Below, piece after piece: positions 22,113 to 29,795 of a DNA stretch of 40,417 nt. The notes beneath the pieces were generated by a model that was given only the letters and a program-made list of their open reading frames with translations, was not told where the DNA came from and did no database searches. The stretch spans positions 1 to 40,417 of the IMG/VR virus record IMGVR_UViG_3300045972_000809, one strand, 5' to 3'. This DNA is from a virus. Made by a program: the position numbers and the translations under genes. Each line of letters begins with the position of its first letter. Within the stretch, counting starts at the first letter, position 1.

Positions 22113-22598
22113 ATTTGGTTGTGTATTTAAGTCAGGAATAAAATCATACTTGCTGCCAGCAGCCAGTGTGATTAAGTTATTTTGATGTTTTAACGCAAGT
22201 GCATTTTTGTTGCCAGGTAATGGCGCAATACTTAATTCAAAAGGAAAACTTTTTGTACAGGTTGCCCTGGTTTGGCCCTGCTTTAGTTCCAGTTCGTCTG
22301 TACTCCATTCCAATGGATCAAAGCCAATGCTGCAACCTTTCAAATCTCCGTTTTCAATTTTGCGGATAATTTCTTTCTCAATATCGTTGCCACCTTCTAT
22401 AACAACATCACCGGTTAATACGCCATTATTTAACTCTATATTTTCAACATGGCCAAGCGGTATCTCCCAGGTTTTGTGCTCATAATAAACAGGGCAGTTT
22501 TTTTTAATGCCGCTTAAATCCATACCTGATGCCTTTATCCAAAAGCCATAGCAATTGATACTTTCATCTGATAAAACAAAGCGCTTTCTAAATGCCAT
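21642..22598 (-). CDS. Prohead protease with C-terminal scaffold (Mu gpI/Z-like)
   Basis: This 318-residue protein has an N-terminal prohead protease-like domain: strand motifs with His in PVYYEHKTWEIPLGH (His41), a DGxx-type turn, and Ser in LKGCSIGFDP (Ser90). The C-terminal part (about 163-318) is helical, charged and alanine-rich (MKKIALCFGLAETATEDEIV, then QLKAANNDAIQLAFENTAG), as in scaffolds. This is the Mu gpI arrangement, in which the in-frame 3' part is also made separately as scaffold. It is the first gene of the minus-strand late operon and ends about 70 bp before the capsid start. Confidence 0.8.
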   Translation of the reverse strand: MAFRKRFVLSDESINCYGFWIKASGMDLSGIKKNCPVYYEHKTWEIPLGHVENIELNNGVLTGDVVIEGGNDIEKEIIRKIENGDLKGCSIGFDPLEWSTDELELKQGQTRATCTKSFPFELSIAPLPGNKNALALKHQNNLITLAAGSKYDFIPDLNTQPNMKKIALCFGLAETATEDEIVSAAKAVQLKAANNDAIQLAFENTAGAHLPEKEKAFFVSLSKTNLPAAIEYLALNKPGTIAPDATAPAGVIKKETTVVSLIKKQETKTDATADGKETFDYMQRHDTLKLSRIKEQEPEAYAALVADYAKGVRYKSKA

Positions 22599-22791
22599 TT
22601 AATTGATGTGTTAGGTTAAGCATGATATCTGTTTATTGTCTATTTCGTTGGATGTAAAATTGCATAACCGGCAACCCTAAAAAAAATTGCAGAATGGCTA
22701 TGGTAGAAGTTTTCGACCGCTTTGGTCGATAATATCTACCAACTAAATACAGCCTTTTTTTATGCCTGTTATATATGCTCAAATTTGTTAC
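22599..22791. promoter_or_regulatory. Divergent late control region with long palindrome
   Basis: This non-coding stretch separates the two late operons. A strong dyad runs 22702-22740: inner arms TCGACC-GCTTT-GGTCGA (22713-22729) and outer arms GGTAGA (22702) and TCTACC (22735). I see no good TAnnTTTG box for the minus side; on the plus side CAAATTTG (22779-22786) is one base off a -7 box, just before the preferred small-terminase start. No unassisted promoter is evident, so activator-driven late transcription is plausible, with the dyad as the binding site for a Mor/C-like protein. A hairpin in the plus-strand mRNA leader is the other reading. Confidence 0.55.
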
Positions 22792-23247
22792 ATGGGTAAA
22801 CAAAAAATAGCTGAACGAAAGCAGGCACGTGATCTGTTTGTAAACAGTGGCCTTACTTTAAAAGAGTGCGCAGCCATTGTAAAAGCTACACCGGCACACG
22901 TTGGCAAGTGGGCAAAAGAAGATAAGTGGGATATGCAAAAATCTGCACAGCAGGTAACCTCTGAAAAAATTATTGCCAATTATTACGGCATGCTTGCCAA
23001 AATAAATAATGCCATCATAGCCACTGATGATGGTGTACCTACCAGCGCACAGGCAGACCAGATAAGTAAAATCACTGATAGCATTTACAAGCTGGCTAAA
23101 AAAAATAATTTAAGCATGTATTATACTGTGCTTAAAGAGTTCTTAAATGATCTGGTAAACATTGATGCAGATGCTGCAAAAAAATTCAGTGATTACCTGT
23201 TAGATTTTTTTAAACGCAAAGCCAGCCAGTTAAGCAATGATTTATAA
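22792..23247 (+). CDS. Small terminase subunit-like (Mu gp27 position)
   Basis: I chose the second ATG (22792, MGKQKIAERKQARDLF) over the one at 22762. It opens directly with the HTH region and follows a CAAATTTG box by 5 bp, although the longer form is possible. The 151-residue product has an N-terminal helix-turn-helix (LTLKECAAIVKATPAHVGKWAKEDKW), as in DNA-recognising small terminases, and a helical C-terminal oligomerisation part. It overlaps the large terminase by 11 bp, as expected for a terminase pair. Confidence 0.75.
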   Translation: MGKQKIAERKQARDLFVNSGLTLKECAAIVKATPAHVGKWAKEDKWDMQKSAQQVTSEKIIANYYGMLAKINNAIIATDDGVPTSAQADQISKITDSIYKLAKKNNLSMYYTVLKEFLNDLVNIDADAAKKFSDYLLDFFKRKASQLSNDL

Positions 23248-24760
23248 ACCAGGTGATAAAAGGTTAGTTAGGGATTTTACCGATTTGGTAGAATTGATAA
23301 ACGCATCTACCGGTATCAATCCTTTTGAAAGTGCCGGTGATAAAAAGCGTAGGGTAGATGGTTTATTAAGCCACTACGAAAATTTCTGCATGTACTATTT
23401 TCCAGAATATTGTTTTGCTCCAATGGGTGCCTTTCAAAAAAACATACAAAGGGAGGTAGCAGAAAATCCAAACCATATTTTTTTAGAGCAGTGGAGCCGT
23501 GGCTTTGCAAAAAGCACGCACTTTGGTGTTTTTCTGCCACTGTTTTTAAAATTCAATGGCCTGCTAAATGGCATGATAACCGGCAGTTATAATGAAACCT
23601 TAGCCTGTGAAAGGCTGGCAGATATACAGGCCAATTTGCAAGGCAACCAACGTATAATAAATGATTTTGGTGAGCAATACAGTTTAGGTAATTGGGAGGA
23701 TGGTAAATTTAAAACTAAGGATAACGTTGGCTTTTATGCTTTTGGTAAAGGCCAATCTCCCAGAGGTACCAGGTTTAAACATAAGCGGCCAAATTATGGC
23801 CTGGTAGATGATCTGAATGATGCAAGGCAGTTAAAAAATCCGGCCATTGCTTTGGAGGATAAGCGCTGGGTATTGGAGGAATTAAAGCCAGCTTTATGGA
23901 CGCGGCAGTGGTGGCTGGTGGTAGCACAAAATAAGTTTCACGATAACGCTGTAACAGCACTGCTGGAAAATGATCCAGAGATAAAAACCACCATCCACAA
24001 AGTAAATATTGTGAATGATGCAGGTGAAAGCAATTGGCCTGAAAATCCTGATTTTAATGATGCAGCAATACAGGCGCTGAATGATACAGAGGGCGCAGGC
24101 TACACCAGGGAGCGCATGAATACACCGTTTGAAGAGGGCACCACCTTTAAAGCTGAATGGCTTAATGTATGGGTAGACTGCGATAAAGAAAAATATGGTA
24201 CGCTAATCCATTATCTCGATCCATCATACAAGGCCACTGATAAAAGTGATTTTAAAGCCTGGATATTATTGGGCAAAACAGGCAAGTACTATGATATCAT
24301 TTTACCCTGGATAAGGCGCACCACCAGTAAAACAATGTGGGAGCATGCATATGAGGTAGATGATGAGTATGATGAGCATACTATTTCACACAGCATGGAG
24401 GCTGGTTTTATACAGGAAGAGGTGCATGAGAAAGAACTTGAAAGGGTAAGTGATGATAAGGGATATATGGCACGCATCGGCTATGATAAGCGTGATAAGG
24501 GAGATAAATTTGAGCGAATAGAAACTATGCAATCGCTTTTCCAACGTGGTTTAATTCGCTTTAATGTGCATCAAAAAGATAATCCTGATATGCGATTATT
24601 ACGCACGCAAATTTTAGCCATTGAGAAAGGCAGCAGAATAAATGATGATGGCCCTGATGCTTTGGAAGGTGCCATCTGGATGGCTGATAAACACAAAGGC
24701 AGGGAGGGCAAAAAACAACGGTCTGGTAAATTCAAAAAAAATAAAGCAAGAGAATTATGA
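23237..24760 (+). CDS. Large terminase (Mu gp28-like)
   Basis: This 507-residue packaging motor has a Walker A-like WSRGFAKST (86-94), a Walker B region NYGLVDD (186-192), and the RNase H-like nuclease with YLDPSYK (about 326-332) and DDGPDALEGAIWM (470-482). The last carries the expected C-terminal acidic residues. Length and motif order fit Mu gp28-type headful packaging. The C-terminus is very basic (KKQRSGKFKKNKAREL). It overlaps the small terminase and the lysozyme genes by a few bases each. Confidence 0.9.
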   Translation: MIYKPGDKRLVRDFTDLVELINASTGINPFESAGDKKRRVDGLLSHYENFCMYYFPEYCFAPMGAFQKNIQREVAENPNHIFLEQWSRGFAKSTHFGVFLPLFLKFNGLLNGMITGSYNETLACERLADIQANLQGNQRIINDFGEQYSLGNWEDGKFKTKDNVGFYAFGKGQSPRGTRFKHKRPNYGLVDDLNDARQLKNPAIALEDKRWVLEELKPALWTRQWWLVVAQNKFHDNAVTALLENDPEIKTTIHKVNIVNDAGESNWPENPDFNDAAIQALNDTEGAGYTRERMNTPFEEGTTFKAEWLNVWVDCDKEKYGTLIHYLDPSYKATDKSDFKAWILLGKTGKYYDIILPWIRRTTSKTMWEHAYEVDDEYDEHTISHSMEAGFIQEEVHEKELERVSDDKGYMARIGYDKRDKGDKFERIETMQSLFQRGLIRFNVHQKDNPDMRLLRTQILAIEKGSRINDDGPDALEGAIWMADKHKGREGKKQRSGKFKKNKAREL

Positions 24761-25284
24761 AAGCATCTGCAAACTGTTTAGCGCTTGTAAAACACTATGA
24801 GCGCTTTATGCCTAACCCATATTTATGCCCTGCCGGTGTTGCCACTATAGGGTATGGCACTACTGTTTATGATAACGGCAAAAAGGTAAGGCTAAGTGAT
24901 CAGCCTGTAACAGAGCCAGAGGCATGTGATCTGCTGGCACATGATATACTAAAATTTGAAAGCGATGTAAACACCCTTTTAAAAGTTACTGTATCACAAA
25001 GCATGTTTGATGGCCTGGTGAGTTTCGCTTATAATGTTGGCTCTGGTATAGGCGATGGTATAGTAAAGGGTGGCTTAGCAGAAAGCACTTTATTAAAACT
25101 GATTAATGCCAATATTATGGCTACAGCAGCAGATTGGAAACGGGAACTAACTACCTCTTTTTTAATGTGGAATAAAGCACGCGTAAACGGTGTATTAAAG
25201 CCGCTGGGTGGCTTAACTGCCAGGCGTACCAGTGAGGCATTTTTAGCCACTGATGGTATAGTAAAATTTTTCACCAGCAAATAA
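24757..25284 (+). CDS. Endolysin, T4-type lysozyme (GH24)
   Basis: This 175-residue protein degrades peptidoglycan at lysis. Motif KHYERFMPNPYLCPAGVATIGYG (about 12-34) aligns with GH24 enzymes: Glu15 is the catalytic acid, Cys24 replaces the Asp of T4 as in many lambdoid R-type enzymes, and Thr30 is in the third position. YNVGSGIGDGIVKG and GLTARRTSEA are further GH24 marks. No signal peptide or SAR anchor is visible, so it should need a holin to leave the cytoplasm. It overlaps the terminase by 4 bp (ATGA). It lies in the head operon, far from the holin and spanin genes. Confidence 0.9.
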   Translation: MKASANCLALVKHYERFMPNPYLCPAGVATIGYGTTVYDNGKKVRLSDQPVTEPEACDLLAHDILKFESDVNTLLKVTVSQSMFDGLVSFAYNVGSGIGDGIVKGGLAESTLLKLINANIMATAADWKRELTTSFLMWNKARVNGVLKPLGGLTARRTSEAFLATDGIVKFFTSK

Positions 25285-25289
25285 TAAAA

Positions 25290-25745
25290 ATGTACGTAAA
25301 CAAAACCGATTACATAGGCACCATCAGCACCAGCCTGCTCAATATTTTAATAGCAGAGGATGCTGTAAATATCATAGCTGATACCAGCAAGCAGGCAGAG
25401 GACACCATAGCCACCATGGTAGGTGTACTGTATGATATTGCACCGGAATTATTGAAGGTAGCCAATGAGCGCAATGGCTATATTTTAAATCTTGCCATCA
25501 GCATAGGCCTGTATAATATTTACCAGCGTGCAGATGATGAAAGCATACCGCAAAAAGTCATAAAAAATTATGATGATGCTATGAATGATTTAAAACTCAT
25601 CAGCACCGGTAAACAGGCATTAAGCCTGCCACCTAAACCAGTTGATACAACTGGTGAAACTGCTGGCACTGTAGAGGATGCTGGCATAGGTGGCACCGGT
25701 ATAAGGCGCATAGGCAGCGCAGCAAAACGCACTCACCACATTTAA
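25290..25745 (+). CDS. Mu gp36-like head/neck protein (DUF1320)
   Basis: The 151-residue protein fits DUF1320. It has an N-terminal YVNKTDYIGTISTSLLN helix, a central helical region with YNIYQRADDESIPQKV (about 73-90) and ALSLPP at the end of the conserved part. A Gly/Thr-rich tail follows. Proteins of this family, Mu gp36 among them, lie in head-tail joining clusters. It starts 5 bp after the lysozyme. Its position before the portal differs from Mu, where gp36 comes after the capsid, so gene order has been rearranged. Confidence 0.75.
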   Translation: MYVNKTDYIGTISTSLLNILIAEDAVNIIADTSKQAEDTIATMVGVLYDIAPELLKVANERNGYILNLAISIGLYNIYQRADDESIPQKVIKNYDDAMNDLKLISTGKQALSLPPKPVDTTGETAGTVEDAGIGGTGIRRIGSAAKRTHHI

Positions 25746-25754
25746 AATTTTAGT

Positions 25755-26945
25755 ATGAAAATATTGGGCATTCAGTTTGGTAAAAAACCAGCTGTACAGT
25801 TAAAGGCAACACCAGCCACAGCAGTTAAAAACCAGCGTGCAAGCAAGGCCATTAAAAAGCAGTACAAGCGCTCTGCTGCGTTCCAGATCGCTGATATTAA
25901 AAGTGCGTTGCTGATGGCACAGCAGGTAGATACGCCAAACAGAAAACGCATCTTTGAAATTTATGAGTACATTTTAAAAGATGGCCATATAAAGAGCCAG
26001 ATTAAAATGGCTAAAATTAAAGTAAGCAGTGAGCCATGGCTATTATACAGCAGTAGTGAGACGCCTGATTTAAACCTAACTAAAGCACTTTCTAAACGCT
26101 GGTTTAACAGCATCATTGAGTATATTTTAGAGGCAGAGTTTTATGGATTTACGCTACTGGAATTAAACGAAATTGATCCGGCCAATTTTATGGTGCACTG
26201 CCTTACCTCTATTGACAGAGAGTATGTATCAATCGAAAATCAGTGGATATTAATTGAAGGTACTATCAATGGCAGCTACCTTCCTTATGGTGATATCATG
26301 CAGGAAATTGATTTGCTGGAATTTGGCAGGCATGATGATTATGGTTGCCTGCTGGAATGTGCCTATAACATCATCTTTAAATTTTATAGCCGTAGCGATT
26401 GGAGCCGTGGCAGTGAAAAGTTTGGCATGCCTATTTTAAACATTGAGGCAGACACAAATGATGATACAGAATTAGACCGGCTGGAAACCGCAGCAGCAAA
26501 TTTTGGCACTGATGGCTACATCATTACTCAAAAGGGAGATAAGGCTACCATTGTTGAAAGGCAGGGCCAAAAGCTGCATGATATCTGGTTCGATAATATT
26601 AAATACTGTGATGAGCAGGTAAGTAAAATTATCAATGGACAAACAGCCAGCAGCGATCCTAAAGCCTTTGTAGGTGCAGCACAGGTGCAGGAAAGAACAA
26701 TGGAAGATTTTACTTTATCCAGGCTGCAAAATGTGGCAGATGAAATGAATGAGAAAATTTTGCCTTACCTGCGCTTAAAAGGTTTTGCTATTCCAGATGA
26801 TATGCATTTTGATTATCCTACTTTAATCAGGGATCGTAAAAAGAAAATTGAAGGGCCAATGATACCAGCGGCTACTGATCCGATACCTGCACCTGATCCC
26901 ACCAAAAAAGAGCCAAATAAACCAAACCAAAAACCCAAAAGATAA
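25755..26945 (+). CDS. Portal protein (DUF935, Mu gp29-like)
   Basis: This 396-residue portal fits DUF935. It opens with a basic N-terminus. Core motifs are ALLMAQQVDTPNRKRIFEIYEYILKDGHI (about 51-79, as in 'a..D..i...l..r...v.g'), DIKSA-type helices, AEFYGFTLLELNEID (about 126-140), WSRGSEKFGMPI and ETAAANFGTDGYIITQKGD (about 244-262). The C-terminus is Pro/Lys-rich, typical of portals. It is the dodecameric ring where terminase docks and the tail joins. It ends in a TAATG overlap with the MuF gene. Confidence 0.85.
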   Translation: MKILGIQFGKKPAVQLKATPATAVKNQRASKAIKKQYKRSAAFQIADIKSALLMAQQVDTPNRKRIFEIYEYILKDGHIKSQIKMAKIKVSSEPWLLYSSSETPDLNLTKALSKRWFNSIIEYILEAEFYGFTLLELNEIDPANFMVHCLTSIDREYVSIENQWILIEGTINGSYLPYGDIMQEIDLLEFGRHDDYGCLLECAYNIIFKFYSRSDWSRGSEKFGMPILNIEADTNDDTELDRLETAAANFGTDGYIITQKGDKATIVERQGQKLHDIWFDNIKYCDEQVSKIINGQTASSDPKAFVGAAQVQERTMEDFTLSRLQNVADEMNEKILPYLRLKGFAIPDDMHFDYPTLIRDRKKKIEGPMIPAATDPIPAPDPTKKEPNKPNQKPKR

Positions 26946-28312
26946 TGGCAAAGTATGTTGCATTTTGTAGTTGTGGTTGTGAGGATGGCATGTACACTTT
27001 ATCCAGGGCTGCAAAAATAGAGCTATCAAAAACCATCAATGTAGATGCCATTATAAATGAGGCCATCAACCAACTTTATAATGATAGGGCCATTGATGCC
27101 AAAACAAAAAAGGCACTCTTTATAAGCCACAATGCACCACTGCAAAAAGCTGTAGAAGAGGGCTATGGTAAGCCTTTGGTAAAAATTGAGTACAACAGCC
27201 CAAACTATGATTTTTTAAAGCAGCTGCAAACCAATACGGCTATTTTCGCCATCTTTAAAGCATACGCAAGCATGGCAGATATGGCAGCACTGCTTAAGGA
27301 TGCTACAGGCAACGTGCGCAGTAAAGAAGAGTTTAAAACAGAGGCATTAAAAGTAGATGATACCTACCGTACTGCTCACCTGGATGTACAATATGATACT
27401 GCTGTACGCACTGCCAGGCTGGCAAGCCAGTGGGCTAAATTTCAGAAAAATAAAAGGCTATACCCAAACCTTAAATACCTGCTTACAAAGGCAAGCAAGC
27501 CAGATGAAAAACACCTGCGCTTTGTGGGTATAGTTGCACCAATTGACTCTTATTTTTGGGATGTGCATTACCCACCAAACAGATGGCGCTGCCAATGTGG
27601 TGTAGAGCAAACAGATGAGGACACCACAGATATACCGGATAACCTGCCAGCAGTACCGGCAGATTTTGCATTTAATGCTGGTAAAACAGGGCAAATATTC
27701 GATATCAAAAACAGTGAGTACATAAAAAGCGTACCAGCTAAAGAGCAGCCAGCCTTAATAAAACAGGCTACTGATTTTGTAAATACCGGTGCTGCAAAAG
27801 ATGCACCCTTTCAACCGGTATATACCAGCAAAACTGATACCGCTGTAGAAGTGCACCCACTGGCTTTTAAAAATGCTGATTACAATAAAACATTTGCTTT
27901 AGCCAAAGACCTTGCAAATAGTAAAATACCTGTAAACAGCATACAGATTTTACCAGCTGTAAATGATGCTGCATTAAGGGCACAATTGCAGCCAGATGCA
28001 AAGGGTAATACTAATCCTGATTACAGGATTGATGGAAAGCTATTTGATGCGATACAGCCCACTTTAAAGGCTGCTGGTGCCAATACTATACAAAACCTGA
28101 TAAGCAAGGCTAATGAGCAGGCTAATGGCCTTGTATTGAGTTTAAAGGCAGATTACATAAGTAAGCAGAGGTTGTATGATAATATTTATGCTAAGATGCA
28201 TCACCAGGCCTATGATAATTTTGAGATTTATTTGAAGTACGGTGAAGAATGGAATTTTTATAATCGGGCACTTTTTTTAAAGGCTTATAAGGAATTAAAA
28301 AAGCCACTATAA
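26945..28312 (+). CDS. MuF head-morphogenesis protein fused to a BECR-type nuclease toxin domain
   Basis: This 455-residue protein has a Mu gpF-like head domain (about 60-225) with the signature HYPPNRWRCQC (208-218). After a linker (about 230-300), residues 300-455 contain a second domain: HPLAFKN (304), a helical segment, IQILPAVN, then NPDYRIDGKLFDAIQP (357-372) and NTIQNLISKANEQANGLVLSL (380-400). That layout closely resembles the CdiA tRNase and PBECR nucleases found at MuF C-termini. MuF proteins with variable toxin tails are a known class of temperate-phage polymorphic toxins. The domain has the expected Asp/Asn/Lys features but no biochemical proof is visible. No obvious immunity gene follows. 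Confidence 0.8.
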   Translation: MAKYVAFCSCGCEDGMYTLSRAAKIELSKTINVDAIINEAINQLYNDRAIDAKTKKALFISHNAPLQKAVEEGYGKPLVKIEYNSPNYDFLKQLQTNTAIFAIFKAYASMADMAALLKDATGNVRSKEEFKTEALKVDDTYRTAHLDVQYDTAVRTARLASQWAKFQKNKRLYPNLKYLLTKASKPDEKHLRFVGIVAPIDSYFWDVHYPPNRWRCQCGVEQTDEDTTDIPDNLPAVPADFAFNAGKTGQIFDIKNSEYIKSVPAKEQPALIKQATDFVNTGAAKDAPFQPVYTSKTDTAVEVHPLAFKNADYNKTFALAKDLANSKIPVNSIQILPAVNDAALRAQLQPDAKGNTNPDYRIDGKLFDAIQPTLKAAGANTIQNLISKANEQANGLVLSLKADYISKQRLYDNIYAKMHHQAYDNFEIYLKYGEEWNFYNRALFLKAYKELKKPL

Positions 28313-28320
28313 ATAGTGGC
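28303..28320 (+). other. Hairpin over the stop codon of the MuF gene
   Basis: GCCACTAT (28303-28310) and ATAGTGGC (28313-28320) form a perfect 8-bp stem with a 2-nt loop. The TAA stop (28310-28312) sits at its tip. It is not followed by a T-run. It could slow ribosomes at the stop or stabilise the transcript end; it is not a proven terminator. Confidence 0.4.
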
Positions 28321-28417
28321 CTTAGTTAAGTGCTGGCTCTGTTTCCGATGTGGCTTACCAGTACCGAGTTTATGATAAATGCGCTGCCGCTCTCAATGCT
28401 TTTACAAATATAATAAA

Positions 28418-28957
28418 ATGGCCTTAAACAATCAAAACATTCACGGTGCAGATGAAATGATGCAACGCATTGCAGCTGCTAAGGAATATTTAAAAGATGA
28501 TGTTAAGGAGGTTATTGGCACAGAGGCAGTAAAGCATTTTAAAAGCAATTTTATTACAGAGAGTTTTGATGGCGATAAGTGGGCACCACGAAAAACAAAA
28601 GTAAGCCTGCCAAAAAAAGTACTTACAGGCCAGGGTGCCGGTGATCATTTAGGGGATAGTATAGATTTTAAAGTATCGGGTAATGCCATCACCATTTACA
28701 CTGATAAAATTTATGCAGAAATACATAATGAAGGTGGCGAAATTGCGGTAACACCAAAAATGAAAGGCTTTTTTTGGGCAAAGAGCAGGGAGGCAAAAGA
28801 GGCAGGTGATCTGGAATTAGCAGAGCAGTTTAAATGGATGGCCTTAAGCAAAGTAATTAAAATTGTACAGCGCAAATTTATGGGTGAAAGCAATGTATTA
28901 AACAACAAAATCACCGACAAAATAAAAAGAGACCTTACCAGAATTTTAAATCAATAA
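28418..28957 (+). CDS. Virion morphogenesis protein, gpG-like
   Basis: The start at 28418 is preferred because it follows an AT-rich AATATAATAAA and gives MALNNQNIHG. An upstream ATG at 28379 would add an unrelated 13-residue leader. The 179-residue protein matches phage virion-morphogenesis gpG: QRIAAAKEYLKDDVKEVIG, then AVKHFKSNFITESFDGDKWAPR (about 36-57), VLTGQGAGDHLGDSIDF and YAEIHNEGG. Related proteins fill head-tail joining roles. It follows the MuF gene after about 105 bp of spacer in which no gene longer than about 27 residues is visible. Confidence 0.8.
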   Translation: MALNNQNIHGADEMMQRIAAAKEYLKDDVKEVIGTEAVKHFKSNFITESFDGDKWAPRKTKVSLPKKVLTGQGAGDHLGDSIDFKVSGNAITIYTDKIYAEIHNEGGEIAVTPKMKGFFWAKSREAKEAGDLELAEQFKWMALSKVIKIVQRKFMGESNVLNNKITDKIKRDLTRILNQ

Positions 28958-28959
28958 TT

Positions 28960-29430
28960 ATGTTTTTAACTCCCGTTTATAAAGCAATTAAAAACCGCTT
29001 AACACCAGCTTTTGCAGATGGTACTGCTATACCTGTATTTTTCTACATTAGCCAATACCTGCCAGGTAAAGAAAACACCAGCTACCGTGTGCCTGCCATT
29101 TATATTGATATGCCAGATGATAGTAAAATAGAATTTTTGCCAAGAAAAATAATGCACTCAAAAGATGCCCTTATAAAAATACACCTGGTTACCTATGCAC
29201 CTTTTAAAAATCATGATGATGCTGTACAGGATGCAGCAGTATTACTGCATGATAGTTATTTAAAGCAGATTGATGTTTTAATAAATGGATGGTTTGCTAT
29301 TGAAGGTGGCGTTAATTTAACACAGCAATTTTTAACAAAGGGAGGTAGTTTTTTGCAGTTTAAGCACATGTGCCTGGTAAGCGTATTAACGTATCAAACA
29401 GAAATTTATAGCAGGCATTTACAAGGCTAA
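28960..29430 (+). CDS. Head-tail joining or tail-terminator protein (Mu gp37-like position)
   Basis: The 156-residue protein starts 2 bp after the gpG-like gene and ends the plus-strand late operon. It has 'TPVYKAIKNRLTPAFADG', a central 'IYIDMPDDSKIEFLPRKIMHSKDALIKIHLV' (about 48-78) and 'QFKHMCLVSVLTYQTEIYSRH' near the end. This matches the general layout of minor tail/terminator proteins in which a strand rich in Ile/Val is followed by a 'Dai....vy..l..'. I cannot assign a family with certainty. Its stop overlaps the stop of the convergent HTH gene. Confidence 0.6.
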   Translation: MFLTPVYKAIKNRLTPAFADGTAIPVFFYISQYLPGKENTSYRVPAIYIDMPDDSKIEFLPRKIMHSKDALIKIHLVTYAPFKNHDDAVQDAAVLLHDSYLKQIDVLINGWFAIEGGVNLTQQFLTKGGSFLQFKHMCLVSVLTYQTEIYSRHLQG

Positions 29431-29648
29431 TAATTAAGGTTACTGTATTTTTTTACAGTATCAGCACAAGGCACATCTACATTGTGCTCTTTTAAAATTT
29501 TGGCAACGGTTACCGGTGATAGATAAATACTGGTGGCAACCTCTTCAATCACTGCGATGATTGTCCATTTAGGATTTTTTTTGCGCACAGTTGTAAACTG
29601 CTGCCTGATGTGATTATCCCGTAATTGTCTTAGTGAAATATTGCGCAT
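29427..29648 (-). CDS. Small HTH regulator, candidate middle/late activator
   Basis: I chose ATG 29648, because it lies 15 bp after a perfect -7 box (29664-29671); a longer frame to 29768 crosses that box and a terminator. The 73-residue protein has an N-terminal basic helix (LRQLRDNHIRQQFTTVRKKNP) and a helix-turn-helix, ATSIYLSPVTVAKILKEHNV (about 40-59). It lies between the end of the early operon and the late head operon, the place of Mor and C in Mu. Mor-like activation of late genes is an inference from position and the HTH. Confidence 0.65.
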   Translation of the reverse strand: MRNISLRQLRDNHIRQQFTTVRKKNPKWTIIAVIEEVATSIYLSPVTVAKILKEHNVDVPCADTVKKYSNLNY

Positions 29649-29663
29649 GGTGTAGATGGTGTA

Positions 29664-29671
29664 CAAATATA
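29664..29671 (-). promoter_or_regulatory. -7 box of the HTH regulator promoter
   Basis: On the minus strand TATATTTG matches the Bacteroidota -7 consensus TAnnTTTG exactly and lies 15 bp before the regulator ATG. The -33 region is weak (only GTTTA in the area), so activation may be needed. Confidence 0.6.
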
Positions 29672-29713
29672 AATTTTCAGATTGTATAAACCTGCACCTG
29701 TTAATATCCTGCA

Positions 29714-29744
29714 TAAAAAAAGCCGCTCCACAATTGGAACGGCT
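29714..29744 (-). terminator. Intrinsic terminator closing the early operon
   Basis: AGCCG-C-TCC (29721-29729) pairs with GGA-A-CGGCT (29736-29744) around a 6-nt loop. On the minus strand it is followed by TTTTTTT. It lies 50 bp after the last early gene and before the regulator promoter, so early transcripts should end here. Confidence 0.8.
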
Positions 29745-29795
29745 ACCACTGCAAATCGGCAGTTGCATCAGTGCTGCTTTTACAATTTATAAAAA

